Origin: Paramesorhizobium deserti
GTDB taxonomy: Bacteria; Pseudomonadota; Alphaproteobacteria; Rhizobiales; Rhizobiaceae
Assembly: GCF_001558695.1 (NCBI RefSeq)
Contig: NZ_LNTU01000001.1
Location: 1,240,001 to 1,304,000 of the forward strand
DNA length: 64,000 bases
Direction of reading: 5' to 3'
Of this stretch, positions 38,536 to 50,150 are shown piece after piece. The position numbers and the translations under genes are program-made. Within the stretch, counting starts at the first letter, position 1, and each line of letters starts with the position of its first letter. The notes beneath the pieces were generated by a model. That model saw nothing but the letters and a program-made list of their open reading frames with translations, ran no database searches and was not told where the DNA came from.

Positions 38536-39834
38536 ATGAAGCTCAAGAACGCACTCCTTGCTTCCCTCATGGCGTCAGCCCTTCTGGCTGGGTGCCAGGG
38601 CTCGTCTCTCGACGATATCTCGCCCAAAGCGGAAAAGCCGCTGCCGCAGAAGATCGTCACCAAGATGAAGGCGAAGGGGATGACCACCACCTCGCCGATT
38701 ATGGTCCGCATCTTCAAGGAGGAAGGCCAGCTCGAGGTGTGGAAGCGCAAGGACAACGGGCGTTACGACATCATCGCTTCCTATGACATCTGCAAATGGT
38801 CGGGCAAACTGGGTCCCAAATATATCGAGGGCGACCGCCAGGCGCCCGAGGGGTTCTATACCGTGCGCCCGGCGCAGATGAACCCGAAATCGAGCTATTA
38901 TCTCGCCTTCAATATAGGCTTTCCAAACGCTTATGACCGCGTCAACGGCCGCACCGGTCAGCACCTGATGGTGCATGGCGCCTGTTCCTCGTCGGGCTGC
39001 TATTCCATGACGGACGAGCAGGTGGCCGAGATCTATGCTTTCGCGCGCGACGCATTCCGCGGCGGTCAGACGGCGTTCCAGATTCAGGCCTTCCCCTTCC
39101 GCATGACGGCCGCCAACATGGCGCGCTATCGCAAGGACCCGAACTATCCCTTCTGGAAGATGCTGAAGGAAGGCTATGATCTGTTCGAGATCACCAAGGT
39201 TCCGCCCAAGGTGGATGTCTGCGAAAGGCGCTATGCCTTCAACAACATGGCGATCGGTCCGGAGGGGATCGCCCCGGATGCCGCATGTCCGTCGGTAGGC
39301 CAGTCCGATGCGCTGCGCGTCTCCTATATGAGCTACCAGAAGAACTTTGAAACGGCCTTCTCGGCTGCTCAGAGCAAGGCCAGCAAGAAATCGCCGGCGC
39401 CGTCCATCGCCGGTCTGGCGGAGGCGCAGCTCGTTTCCGCATGGAGCGCTGCCCGCGCCCGCGGTGAAAGGGTTTCACGCGAGCCGCCTTCCCTGACGCC
39501 CGCTTCCGCCGAAAAGCCGAATGCGCCGGATATTGATCCGGTCATGACCGCCAAAACGGCGGCACCGGCGACCGCGCCGGTGGCCATGCCTGCGCAACCC
39601 GCACCACAGCAGACCACTGCGTCAGCCCCGCAACAGGCGCCAGTAGAAATGCCGCCGGCTCCCGCGGCCGCGGGACCCGTGCCGCAACCGGCCCCCGTAA
39701 CGCAGGCTCCGGGTGACGTTGCGGCAGGCAATACCGCCAGCGAGTTGCTGGCTGCTGCCCCCGCACCGGAAGCCATTCAGTCCGCCGATGCGGCATCCGC
39801 GAAAAAGCCGTGGTGGAAGGTCTTCGGTCGCTGA
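38536..39834 (+). CDS. L,D-transpeptidase-type (YafK/YkuD) lipoprotein
   Basis: 432 residues. Signal and lipobox ALLAG-C (Cys20) predict an outer-membrane or periplasmic lipoprotein. The YkuD-type catalytic motif HGACSSSGCYSM gives H147 and C155. The C-terminal ~120 residues are Pro/Ala-rich low complexity. YafK-like enzymes act on peptidoglycan meso-diaminopimelate links, including amidase-like release of Braun-type lipoproteins (DpaA). Its stop overlaps the TusA-like start (TGATG). Confidence 0.88.
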   Translation: MKLKNALLASLMASALLAGCQGSSLDDISPKAEKPLPQKIVTKMKAKGMTTTSPIMVRIFKEEGQLEVWKRKDNGRYDIIASYDICKWSGKLGPKYIEGDRQAPEGFYTVRPAQMNPKSSYYLAFNIGFPNAYDRVNGRTGQHLMVHGACSSSGCYSMTDEQVAEIYAFARDAFRGGQTAFQIQAFPFRMTAANMARYRKDPNYPFWKMLKEGYDLFEITKVPPKVDVCERRYAFNNMAIGPEGIAPDAACPSVGQSDALRVSYMSYQKNFETAFSAAQSKASKKSPAPSIAGLAEAQLVSAWSAARARGERVSREPPSLTPASAEKPNAPDIDPVMTAKTAAPATAPVAMPAQPAPQQTTASAPQQAPVEMPPAPAAAGPVPQPAPVTQAPGDVAAGNTASELLAAAPAPEAIQSADAASAKKPWWKVFGR

Positions 39835-40109
39835 TGGGCCGGCAAAGCCGCGCCGGACAATCAAAATCCGGGTGCGATAACGACAAAGCTATCGAGATTT
39901 ATGATCTCAGGGGACTGAATTGTCCCTTGCCCGTCCTCAAAACACAACGAAAACTGCGGGATATGCCGTCCGGCGCCAGCCTGTGGGTTGAAACCAGCGA
40001 TCCCCTGGCGGCGATCGATATGCCGCATTTCTGCGCCGAGAGCGGCCACGCCTTGGTTGAGATGGTCGCCACTGCAGGCGGCCACCGGTTTCTGATCCGT
40101 AAAGGCTGA
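39834..40109 (+). CDS. TusA-like sulfurtransferase
   Basis: 91 residues of the SirA/TusA fold, with the motif DLRGLNCPLPVLKTQRKL, where the Cys-Pro-x-Pro carries the persulfide. Such proteins relay sulfur for tRNA 2-thiouridine, molybdenum cofactor or other routes. The ATG at 39834 overlaps the preceding stop. A longer frame from 39810 is possible but would read into the coding end of the transpeptidase gene. Confidence 0.82.
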   Translation: MGRQSRAGQSKSGCDNDKAIEIYDLRGLNCPLPVLKTQRKLRDMPSGASLWVETSDPLAAIDMPHFCAESGHALVEMVATAGGHRFLIRKG

Positions 40110-40119
40110 TCCGCTAGAG

Positions 40120-41271
40120 TCAGGCGCGGACGGAATGGCCGGGGATAGCAAGCGGATTGTCCGTCAGCGCCGCACGGTCCGGCGTATCGATCTGGACATT
40201 GCCCAGGAACGCATCGAACAATTGCCTGACATAGTTTTCCGGCAAATCCCTGGTGATCATCACCAGTCGCGTTTCGCGCTTGCCCCCGGGCCAGGCGGCC
40301 AGACGCGCCGGTGGATGGAATATCTGCTGCACCCCATGGATGACCAGGGGCCGGTCAGGATCTTCAGCGATCTCGATGATGCCTTTCACCCGCAGGAGCT
40401 TCTCGCCATGTGTCGAGCGCAGGAGATCGATAAACATCTCGAAGGTCGAGAACGGCACCGGCCTGTCGTGCTTCAGCGCGAAGGCGCGGATCGATGCATC
40501 GTGACGGTTGACGTCATGATGGTGGTGGTGATGGCCGTGCTTCCCATGATCATGATCTTGTTCATGATGATGATGGTGCTCGGCTTCCTCGAAGGCTTCC
40601 GCCTTGAGCCAGCGCTGGACATCCGCCGTCTTCGTTTCCGGGTTGTACAGTCCACACTCGAACAGTGCCGCATAATTGGCGCGTTGGTCGCCCGCTTCGA
40701 TCACATCGGCCGCCGGATTGAGGGACGAAAGCCTGAGCCGGAGATCACCCAGACCGGCGCGCGCCGCCGGCAGGTCTGTCTTCGTGATGACGATCCGGTC
40801 GGCGACGGCCGCCTGCTTCACCGCTTCCTGATGCGCATCGAGCGTCGCCATGCCATTGACCGCATCAATGGTTGTGATCACGCCGTCGACACGAAAGGCC
40901 TGCATCAGCACCGGATGCCCCATCACCGCATGCAGCACCGGCGCCGGATCGGCGAGCCCCGTCGTTTCGATGACAATGCGTTTCAACCTGTTGATCCGCC
41001 CGGTCTGCAGCCGGTCGACAAGTCCGGCGAGCGTGTCGACCAACTCGCCGCGCACGGTGCAGCACAGGCAGCCGTCAGAAAGTTCGATGATGCTTTCGCT
41101 CGACTGCTCGACCAGCAGGTGATCGATGCCGACATCTCCGAATTCGTTGATGATCACCGCCGTGTCGCTCAAGGCCGGATCCTTCAGGAGCCGATTCAGA
41201 AGCGTGGTCTTACCAGAACCGAGAAACCCGGTCAGCACAGAGACTGGAATGGGATGGGCGGAAAGATTCAT
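40120..41271 (-). CDS. CobW/COG0523 metallochaperone GTPase
   Basis: 383 residues. GTPase domain with GFLGSGKTT (15-23), the metal motif CLCC (68-71), and NKxD-like ITKTD; C-terminal CobW_C domain. A His-rich run about residues 232-255 (HHHHHEQDHDHGKHGHHHHH) suggests metal storage or transfer. COG0523 members deliver Zn2+ or Co2+. The start overlaps the carboxypeptidase stop (TGATG). No Zur-like site was identified. Confidence 0.9.
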   Translation of the reverse strand: MNLSAHPIPVSVLTGFLGSGKTTLLNRLLKDPALSDTAVIINEFGDVGIDHLLVEQSSESIIELSDGCLCCTVRGELVDTLAGLVDRLQTGRINRLKRIVIETTGLADPAPVLHAVMGHPVLMQAFRVDGVITTIDAVNGMATLDAHQEAVKQAAVADRIVITKTDLPAARAGLGDLRLRLSSLNPAADVIEAGDQRANYAALFECGLYNPETKTADVQRWLKAEAFEEAEHHHHHEQDHDHGKHGHHHHHHDVNRHDASIRAFALKHDRPVPFSTFEMFIDLLRSTHGEKLLRVKGIIEIAEDPDRPLVIHGVQQIFHPPARLAAWPGGKRETRLVMITRDLPENYVRQLFDAFLGNVQIDTPDRAALTDNPLAIPGHSVRA

Positions 41272-42377
41272 CAGTTCACGGCAGCCTGTGTCGAGGCAGG
41301 AAGACGGTTCGGCCGCGGCAGTGGAACAGGGACCTGCGTAATATCGATAGCGCCCGGCTTGGCGACGGGGGCGGCCGCAACGAGGCCAACCTGCACAGCC
41401 CTCGGCTCGCGTGTCATCGCGGTGATATAGGGGGAATTGATCTTCAATTTGCCCTCGACGTCACGGCCGTCCCAGCGGTCGGCGAGCGCCTGCTGGTTGC
41501 AGAGCGCGGCACGCATGTTCGTCGCCTGCGCGAGATTGGCGCCATAGGGGCGAAGCGTCGCCAGTGTCGGCGCGCTGGCGCCATTCATCCGGAAACCATC
41601 GGCGATAAGCTGCGCCGCCTTCGCCGCTCGGGTCTCCTGCCGGGATTCGCCTAGTACGACGGCGACGATCGTGCGGCCGTTGCGGGTGGCGGAGCCGATG
41701 AGATTGAAGCCGGATGCGCAGACGAAGCCGGTTTTCATGCCGTCCGCGCCGTCGAAACGGCCGAGCAGGATGTTGTAGTTGGCCTGGATCTTCTTGCCCT
41801 TGCCGGGATCGATCGCCTCGGTCGCGAAATAATGTGCATATTGCGGGAATTCGCGACGGATCTGCGTCGCCAGTACGGCCAGATCGCGCGCCGTCGAATA
41901 ATTGTCGGGGTCGTGCAGGCCGTTCGGATTGGCGAAGTGCGAGCCGAACATGCCGAGACGCTGTGCCTCGGCATTCATCCGCTGGACAAAGCCCGCCTCC
42001 GTGCCGCCGATCGCCTCGCCGACGGCGACCGCCACGTCATTGGCCGATTTGACCAGCATGATGTTGAGCGCGGTGTCGAGCGTCATCACCGAGCCGGGCT
42101 TGTAGCCCATCTTGCTCGGCGGTTCCTTGGAGGCGTTGAGGGTCATGCGCACCGGCGAATCCAGCGTCACCTGACCGCTGGCGAGCGCCCGGAAGGCCAC
42201 ATAGGCCGTCATCAGCTTGGTCAGCGACGCCGGATACCAGCGCGCGAAAGCATCCTCATGCGACAGCACCTTGCCGGATCCGACATCGACCGTAATGGAG
42301 GGAGTGGCGGAAGCGGAAGCTATTCCCGCCCCTGCAAACATCACGGCCATCATCCAGATCGTCAGAAGTCTAGACAT
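41271..42377 (-). CDS. D-alanyl-D-alanine carboxypeptidase (PBP5/6 type)
   Basis: 368 residues. A signal peptide (IWMMAVMFAGAGIASASA) is followed by the low-molecular-weight PBP domain: SLTK with catalytic Ser51, SAN and KTG motifs (SANDVAVAV; DGMKTGFV). It trims D-Ala from peptidoglycan pentapeptides, and ends in a Pro-rich tail rather than the usual amphipathic anchor. Start 42377 is chosen over an upstream extension of 37 codons. Coupled to the CobW gene. Confidence 0.92.
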   Translation of the reverse strand: MSRLLTIWMMAVMFAGAGIASASATPSITVDVGSGKVLSHEDAFARWYPASLTKLMTAYVAFRALASGQVTLDSPVRMTLNASKEPPSKMGYKPGSVMTLDTALNIMLVKSANDVAVAVGEAIGGTEAGFVQRMNAEAQRLGMFGSHFANPNGLHDPDNYSTARDLAVLATQIRREFPQYAHYFATEAIDPGKGKKIQANYNILLGRFDGADGMKTGFVCASGFNLIGSATRNGRTIVAVVLGESRQETRAAKAAQLIADGFRMNGASAPTLATLRPYGANLAQATNMRAALCNQQALADRWDGRDVEGKLKINSPYITAMTREPRAVQVGLVAAAPVAKPGAIDITQVPVPLPRPNRLPASTQAAVN

Positions 42378-42654
42378 TTCTCTCGCACTTTCGAATTCGG
42401 AACCAATTTTTGCCCTATCCTGCCCAACAGGAAGGAAACCCCTGTGGGTTCGCCTCAAAAAACGGCGCCGCCGCCATACCCGGCACACAATGGATTAAAG
42501 ACACTTCACGCCGAACTGCAATGGCCTTATCTATCCCATGTGGCGGAGAAAAGGCAAAGAGCCATTGCCGCACTTCACCGAAACGTCATAACCTCATTAT
42601 TCATGATCCCGTTCCGGATGCCCCCCGGAATTCCCAAGCCGGAGCCAATAGCCA

Positions 42655-43818
42655 ATGCCCTTGTTGAACCGTGCCGTCGAAATGCAGGAGGAAGTGTCGA
42701 AATGGCGCCGCCATATCCACGAGAATCCGGAACTGCTTTACGACGTCCACGAAACCGCGCGTTTCGTCGCGGAGAAGCTCAAGGCGTTCGGCTGCGATAT
42801 GGTTGAGACCGGTATCGGCCGCAGCGGCGTCGTCGGCATCATTCGCGGGCGGCAGGGAGATGGGAGCACGATTGGTCTCAGGGCGGATATGGACGCCCTG
42901 CCGATCACCGAGACCTCGGGCAAGCCATGGATGTCGCGGACCAGGGGGCGCGCCCATTCCTGCGGCCATGACGGCCACACCGCCATGCTCCTGGGGGCTG
43001 CGCAATATCTCTGCGAGACGCGCAATTTCAGCGGTTCGGTCGCGGTAATCTTCCAGCCGGCGGAGGAAGGCGGCGCCGGCGGGCTTGCCATGGTGAAGGA
43101 CGGGCTGATGGAGCGCTTCGGCATCAGGGAAGTCTACGGAATGCACAACATGCCGGGCATTCCGGTGGGATCGTTCGCCATTCGTAAGGGCCCGATCATG
43201 GCGGCTACCGACGAATTCACCATCCGAATCAAGGGCCGAGGCGGCCATGCGGCGCAACCGCATCGCACGATTGACCCGATCGTCGCTGGCTCGCAGCTTG
43301 TCACCATCCTGCAGAGCATCGTTTCGCGTGGGGCCGATCCGCTCAATGCACTGGTCGTCTCCGTTACCAAATTCCACGCCGGTGAAGCCTATAACGTCAT
43401 CCCCGAAACAGCGGAGCTCGCCGGCACCGTGCGCACACTCGACACGGAAATGCGCGATTTCGCCGAGAGCCGGGTGCGCAGCCATGCGGCCGCGATCGCC
43501 ACCGCCACCGGGACAGAGATCGATGTCAGCTACCACCGCAATTATCCCGTGACCTTCAACCACGACGGCGAGACCGATTTCGCCGCGGGTGTCGCGCGCA
43601 AGGTGGCCGGCGATACCAATGTCGACCCGACGATTGCGCCGATGATGGGTGGGGAGGATTTCTCCTATATGCTCGAGGCGCGCCCCGGCGCCTTCATCTT
43701 CATCGGCAATGGCGAGACCGCCGGGCTGCACCACCCCGCCTATGATTTCAACGACGACGCCATCCCGCACGGCATCAGCTATTGGGTGACGCTGGCTGAA
43801 ACCGCGCTCGCTGCCTGA
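42655..43818 (+). CDS. M20-family amidohydrolase
   Basis: 387 residues with the M20 metallopeptidase layout: RRHIHENPELLYDVHETA near the start, the metal ligand motif SCGHDGHTAMLLGAA (about 101-115), the catalytic Glu in QPAEEGGAGG, and a dimerisation domain insert with the substrate-site region HRTIDPIV. The closest named groups are hippurate hydrolase/aminoacylase (HipO/AbgB/Amd1), so N-acyl amino acids are likely substrates. Starts ATG 42655 after the divergent carboxypeptidase. Confidence 0.9.
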   Translation: MPLLNRAVEMQEEVSKWRRHIHENPELLYDVHETARFVAEKLKAFGCDMVETGIGRSGVVGIIRGRQGDGSTIGLRADMDALPITETSGKPWMSRTRGRAHSCGHDGHTAMLLGAAQYLCETRNFSGSVAVIFQPAEEGGAGGLAMVKDGLMERFGIREVYGMHNMPGIPVGSFAIRKGPIMAATDEFTIRIKGRGGHAAQPHRTIDPIVAGSQLVTILQSIVSRGADPLNALVVSVTKFHAGEAYNVIPETAELAGTVRTLDTEMRDFAESRVRSHAAAIATATGTEIDVSYHRNYPVTFNHDGETDFAAGVARKVAGDTNVDPTIAPMMGGEDFSYMLEARPGAFIFIGNGETAGLHHPAYDFNDDAIPHGISYWVTLAETALAA

Positions 43819-43945
43819 CTGATCGCCGGAAAATCTCGAGCGCCTACAGGCTTGGCTAACGCGGCGAAAACCAGTATGTGTCGCTTGGGCCTTGGCAGCC
43901 CCTCATTCGGCCGCCGCATGAACGCGGCCAGATGAGCAAGAGAGT

Positions 43946-44022
43946 GGTCCCGTAGCTCAGTAGGATAGAGCATCAGATTCCTAATCTGAGGGTCACAGGT
44001 TCGAATCCTGTCGGGATCACCA
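43946..44022 (+). tRNA. tRNA-Arg (anticodon CCT)
   Basis: 77 bases with encoded CCA. Acceptor GGTCCCG pairs with CGGGATC (one G-U), D arm GCTC...GAGC, anticodon stem TCAGA/TCTGA around loop TTCCTAA (anticodon CCT, reading AGG), and TTCGAAT T-loop with CAGG/CCTG stem. Stands between the M20 gene and an ABC binding-protein gene; no integrase is adjacent. Confidence 0.95.
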
Positions 44023-44311
44023 CATTCTCCGGGTTTGTTCTGGGCGCTCTACTGCTCTTCCAAGAACTTAGCCTTTCGTATCATCCGCCGCTTCGTATTA
44101 TTTGCATGACAAAATCTGCTCGCGTAAAGATACTCCCAAAAACCGGGGGAACGAATGAACCGCAGCGTCCTAGACGGCGCGTTGATTTCATGAGCCGGAT
44201 TAACTAACCAGGTCCAGGGAATGCGGAGCGGCTTTCCCGGAAAAGCAGGAACTGTTTTTCCACGGGCTTCGTGAAACAAAGACGCTTCGATACGCTAACA
44301 GGGAGATTTTC

Positions 44312-45265
44312 ATGCGTTCGATTGTATTGGCGCTTCTTGCCGCCACCGCACTTGCAACATCAGCTTTGGCGAAGGATGTGACCGTGGCCGTGACGGCGAT
44401 TGTCGAGCATCCCGCACTCGACGCCACGCGCGACGGCGTGAAGGAAGCTCTGGCCGAGGCCGGCTTCAAGGAAGGCGAAAATCTCAAGTTCATCTATGAG
44501 TCAGCCCAGGGCAATGCCGGCACCGCGGCCCAGATCGCCCGGCAGTTCATTGGCGACAATCCGGATGTGATCGTGCCGATCTCCACCCCTTCGGCCCAGG
44601 CGGTGGTTTCGGCAACACGGGAGATACCTGTCGTGTTCACCGCCGTCTCCGATCCCATCGGCGCGCAGCTGGTCAAGGATTTCGAGAAGCCCGGCGGCAA
44701 TGTGACCGGCCTTTCCGACATGTCGCCGGTGGCCGATCATGTCACGCTGATCAAGGAAATCCTGCCGGAAGCCAAGACCATCGGCTTTCTCTACAATTCC
44801 GGCGAGATCAATTCCGTCTCGCTCCTCGCCGCATTGAAGGAAGCCGCCGAGAAATCCGGCCTCAGCGTGGTTGAATCGACTGCCACCCGTTCCGCCGACG
44901 TGCAGGGCGCGGCGCGCGCCCTCGTCGGGCGTGCCGACATCATCTATGTCCCGACCGACAACACCATTGTTTCGGCGCTGGAGGCGGCCGTGGCGGTTGC
45001 CGAGGAGAACAAGATCCCGCTTTTCACGGCCGACACGGATTCCGTCAATCGCGGTGCGATCGCGGCGCTGGGCTTCAACTATCATGATGTCGGCAAGCAG
45101 ACCGGCGCCGTTGTCGCCCGTATCCTGAACGGCGAAAAGCCGGGCGATATCCCGGTCAAGATCGCCGCGGGCACCGATCTCGTCGTCAATCTCGTCGCCG
45201 CCAAGAAGATGGGTGTGGAACTGCCGCAGACCTTGGTCGACCGCGCGACCAAGGTCATCAAGTAA
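44312..45265 (+). CDS. ABC transporter substrate-binding protein, TrpX/DUF534 family
   Basis: 317 residues with a signal peptide (IVLALLAATALATSALA, cleavage about 20). The type-1 periplasmic fold has VAVTAIVEHPALDATRDG, the hinge strand NPDVIVPISTPSAQAV and VVFTAVSDPIGAQLV typical of TrpX. No permease or ATPase is adjacent, but the matching TrpYZ-type pair is encoded at 15973-17654, so this may be their distant partner. Tryptophan or another aromatic is the family guess. Confidence 0.9.
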   Translation: MRSIVLALLAATALATSALAKDVTVAVTAIVEHPALDATRDGVKEALAEAGFKEGENLKFIYESAQGNAGTAAQIARQFIGDNPDVIVPISTPSAQAVVSATREIPVVFTAVSDPIGAQLVKDFEKPGGNVTGLSDMSPVADHVTLIKEILPEAKTIGFLYNSGEINSVSLLAALKEAAEKSGLSVVESTATRSADVQGAARALVGRADIIYVPTDNTIVSALEAAVAVAEENKIPLFTADTDSVNRGAIAALGFNYHDVGKQTGAVVARILNGEKPGDIPVKIAAGTDLVVNLVAAKKMGVELPQTLVDRATKVIK

Positions 45266-45759
45266 GCGCGTCTTTAGCTGCATGATCTTACCGGAAAAGC
45301 CTGCAGTTTTTCGGGATCATGCTTTGGATATGCGCAATGATTTCCATTGGCCCGGCGTCGGAATAACCCGTCGCCGGTTCTCGGATAGCTGAATACGATT
45401 CGACCGGATTAACGGGTCCTGACCCCCTGATGCCTAATCGCGGGTTGCGGTTCCGCATCCGCTTTGCGGACGGGGCCGATCAGCGCCGAGGTGTGACATC
45501 CTTGTCCCAGTCGCGGGATTTTTTGATCCGATCGCGGTATGAAATATGGCTATCGGAGCGAAAAACCCCGTGCGCGGTTGCATTTTCGTCAACATCACCA
45601 TTTTATCACTACGCATCGGCTTGGAATCGATTTCGATTTTCGGGCGACTAGTGGCACGGTCTTATCCAGAAGTCAGCAACTTTGCAGGATCGTGCTCTAG
45701 CATATTGACCAGAAGCAGCGCCGGGAATACGAGACCCGCCTGTGCAGATGGAGACAATC
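45266..45759. other. Long intergenic region with two family B repeats
   Basis: 494 bases without a supported gene. Family B repeats lie at 45280-45323 (near full length) and 45659-45700 (degenerate). A short open frame at 45430-45651 lacks a ribosome site and reads as a chance frame. Confidence 0.5.
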
Positions 45760-46311
45760 ATGGGAATTTCGAAAACGGGTCTGATGAGCCTTGCGTCGGT
45801 AGCCATCCTTGCTGCCGGGTGCCAGAGCGCGCGGCTCGGCAATCTCGATACGGTTTCGCCCTCTCCTCCGCCATCGCCGCTTCGTCCGGCTCCGACGGGC
45901 CAGGTGCAGCAGAGCGCACTGCCGGCTCCCAACGCGTCCCAGTTTCCCGCCGCGCCCGGCGGCGCGCAGGACGGCACGCTTCCGGGCCAGGATGGCACGC
46001 AGATGGCCAATGTGCCGCCGGCCGGTGCGCCGGATCTTACGGCCGGCAGCGTCGCCGGCGTCTGGACGGCTTCCGTTGCCGGCCAGAACTGCAAGGTGGC
46101 GACGCCGCAGACGAAATTCGGCCAGGGTTACCGCGCCGGCCCGCTCCGCTGCCCGGGCGATCTGGCAAATCTCGCTTCCTGGTCGGTCAACGGCAAGCAG
46201 CTCGTCTTCTACGATGCTTCCGGCGGTACGGTGGCGCAGCTCTATTCGTCCGGCGAAGGCCGCTTCGATGGACAGACCAGCAATGGGCAGGCCATCAGCC
46301 TCTCGCGCTAA
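45760..46311 (+). CDS. omp19: Outer-membrane lipoprotein, Omp19 (protease inhibitor Inh family)
   Basis: 183 residues. Lipoprotein signal with Cys21 in AILAAGCQS, then a Pro-rich linker and a C-terminal Inh-type domain (residues about 85-183) with PQTKFGQGYRAGPLRCPG and NGKQLVFYDASGGTVA. These are near identical in layout to Brucella Omp19, a surface lipoprotein that inhibits host proteases. ATG 45760 has GGAG upstream; a longer frame adds six residues. Two Cys in the domain (NCKV, RCPG) could form a disulfide. Family match is from memory, not a search. Confidence 0.92.
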   Translation: MGISKTGLMSLASVAILAAGCQSARLGNLDTVSPSPPPSPLRPAPTGQVQQSALPAPNASQFPAAPGGAQDGTLPGQDGTQMANVPPAGAPDLTAGSVAGVWTASVAGQNCKVATPQTKFGQGYRAGPLRCPGDLANLASWSVNGKQLVFYDASGGTVAQLYSSGEGRFDGQTSNGQAISLSR

Positions 46312-46394
46312 CCGATTCAGGTGAGAGCGGGCATTGCCCTGACCTGAATCCCAGATCAGCTGTGCAATATCGGTAAATTGCGGACCAGGCAGAA

Positions 46395-48843
<2,449 letters not shown>

Positions 48844-48851
48844 GGATTTTC

Positions 48852-48884
48852 AACCGATCGTGATGGGTTGCGTCACGATCGGTT
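48852..48884 (+). terminator. Strong hairpin between mdh and sucC
   Basis: AACCGATCGTGA (48852-48863) and TCACGATCGGTT (48873-48884) form a perfect 12-base stem with a nine-base loop. The following sequence is TCATTCC, not a U-run, so it may be a partial terminator or an RNA-stability element. Confidence 0.6.
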
Positions 48885-48950
48885 TCATTCCTCCATCATT
48901 TGGAAACGTTCCGCTGATAGCGGAGCAGGAGTATCCGAGAGGACATCCGT

Positions 48951-50147
48951 ATGAACATTCATGAATATCAGGCCAAGCGCCTGCTCCACTCCTACGGCGC
49001 GCCTATCGCCAATGGCGTGGCCGTCTATTCCGTCGAGCAGGCGGAAGAGTGGGCGAAGACGCTTCCCGGCCCACTCTATGTGGTCAAGAGCCAGATCCAT
49101 GCCGGCGGCCGCGGCAAGGGCAAGTTCAAGGAGCTCGGACCCGACGCCAAGGGCGGCGTACGGCTGGCGAAATCCGTCGACGAGGTGGTCGCCAACGTCA
49201 AGGAAATGCTCGGTTCGACGCTCGTCACCAAGCAGACCGGCCCCGCCGGCAAGCAGGTGAACCGCCTCTATATCGAGGACGGCGCCGATATCGATCGTGA
49301 GCTCTATCTGTCGATCCTGATTGACCGTACCGTCGGCGGCCCGGCTTTCGTCGTCTCGACGGAAGGCGGCATGGATATCGAGGCGGTTGCCGAAGAAACG
49401 CCTGAAAAGATCGTGACGCTCGCCATCAACCCGGAAACGGGTGTTACGGATGAAGACGCCGCCAAGCTCGCCGATGCGCTGAAGCTTGAAGGCGACGCAC
49501 GCGCGGATGGGCTGAAGCTCTTCCCGGTCCTCTACAAGGCCTTCACCGAGAAGGACATGAGCCTTCTCGAGATCAATCCGCTGATCGTCATGAAGGACGG
49601 CCATGTGCGCGTTCTCGACGCCAAGGTCTCCTTCGACAACAACGCGCTCTTCCGTCATCCCGATGTCGTGGAACTGCGCGATACGACGGAAGAGGACGAG
49701 AAGGAGATCGAGGCGTCCAAATACGACCTCGCCTATGTGGCGCTCGACGGCAATATCGGCTGCATGGTCAATGGCGCGGGCCTTGCCATGGCGACGATGG
49801 ACATCATCAAGCTCTACGGCGCCGAGCCGGCGAACTTCCTCGATGTCGGCGGCGGCGCTTCCAAGGAGAAGGTGACGGCGGCATTCAAGATCATCACGGC
49901 CGATCCGGCAGTCGAAGGCATTCTCGTCAATATCTTCGGCGGCATCATGAAATGCGATGTGATTGCCGAAGGCGTGATCGCGGCCGTCAAGGAAGTGGGC
50001 CTCAAGGTGCCGCTGGTCGTGCGCCTGGAAGGCACCAATGTCGAACTCGGCAAGAAGATCATCAACGAGAGCGGCCTCAACGTGATTTCGGCCGACGATC
50101 TCGACGATGCGGCGCAGAAGATCGTCGCGGCAGTGAAGGGGAACTAA
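48951..50147 (+). CDS. sucC: Succinyl-CoA synthetase subunit beta
   Basis: With SucD converts succinyl-CoA to succinate with NDP phosphorylation. 398 residues: ATP-grasp domain beginning [34 protein letters not shown] and the conserved [19 protein letters not shown] near the C-terminal ligase domain. GAGGAC precedes the start. Three bases from sucD. Confidence 0.97.
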   Translation: MNIHEYQAKRLLHSYGAPIANGVAVYSVEQAEEWAKTLPGPLYVVKSQIHAGGRGKGKFKELGPDAKGGVRLAKSVDEVVANVKEMLGSTLVTKQTGPAGKQVNRLYIEDGADIDRELYLSILIDRTVGGPAFVVSTEGGMDIEAVAEETPEKIVTLAINPETGVTDEDAAKLADALKLEGDARADGLKLFPVLYKAFTEKDMSLLEINPLIVMKDGHVRVLDAKVSFDNNALFRHPDVVELRDTTEEDEKEIEASKYDLAYVALDGNIGCMVNGAGLAMATMDIIKLYGAEPANFLDVGGGASKEKVTAAFKIITADPAVEGILVNIFGGIMKCDVIAEGVIAAVKEVGLKVPLVVRLEGTNVELGKKIINESGLNVISADDLDDAAQKIVAAVKGN

Positions 50148-50150
50148 GGC

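Noticed and set aside
40501-40620. CAT/ATG-rich stretch as a CRISPR or microsatellite
   Set aside because: It encodes the His-rich loop of the CobW protein on the minus strand.
43946-44022. tRNA-Arg as an integration site
   Set aside because: No integrase and no repeated 3' end of the tRNA were found in the following sequence.
45430-45651. 73-codon open frame in the omp19 upstream gap
   Set aside because: No ribosome site, no recognisable family, and high Arg/Ser content typical of chance frames in GC-rich DNA.
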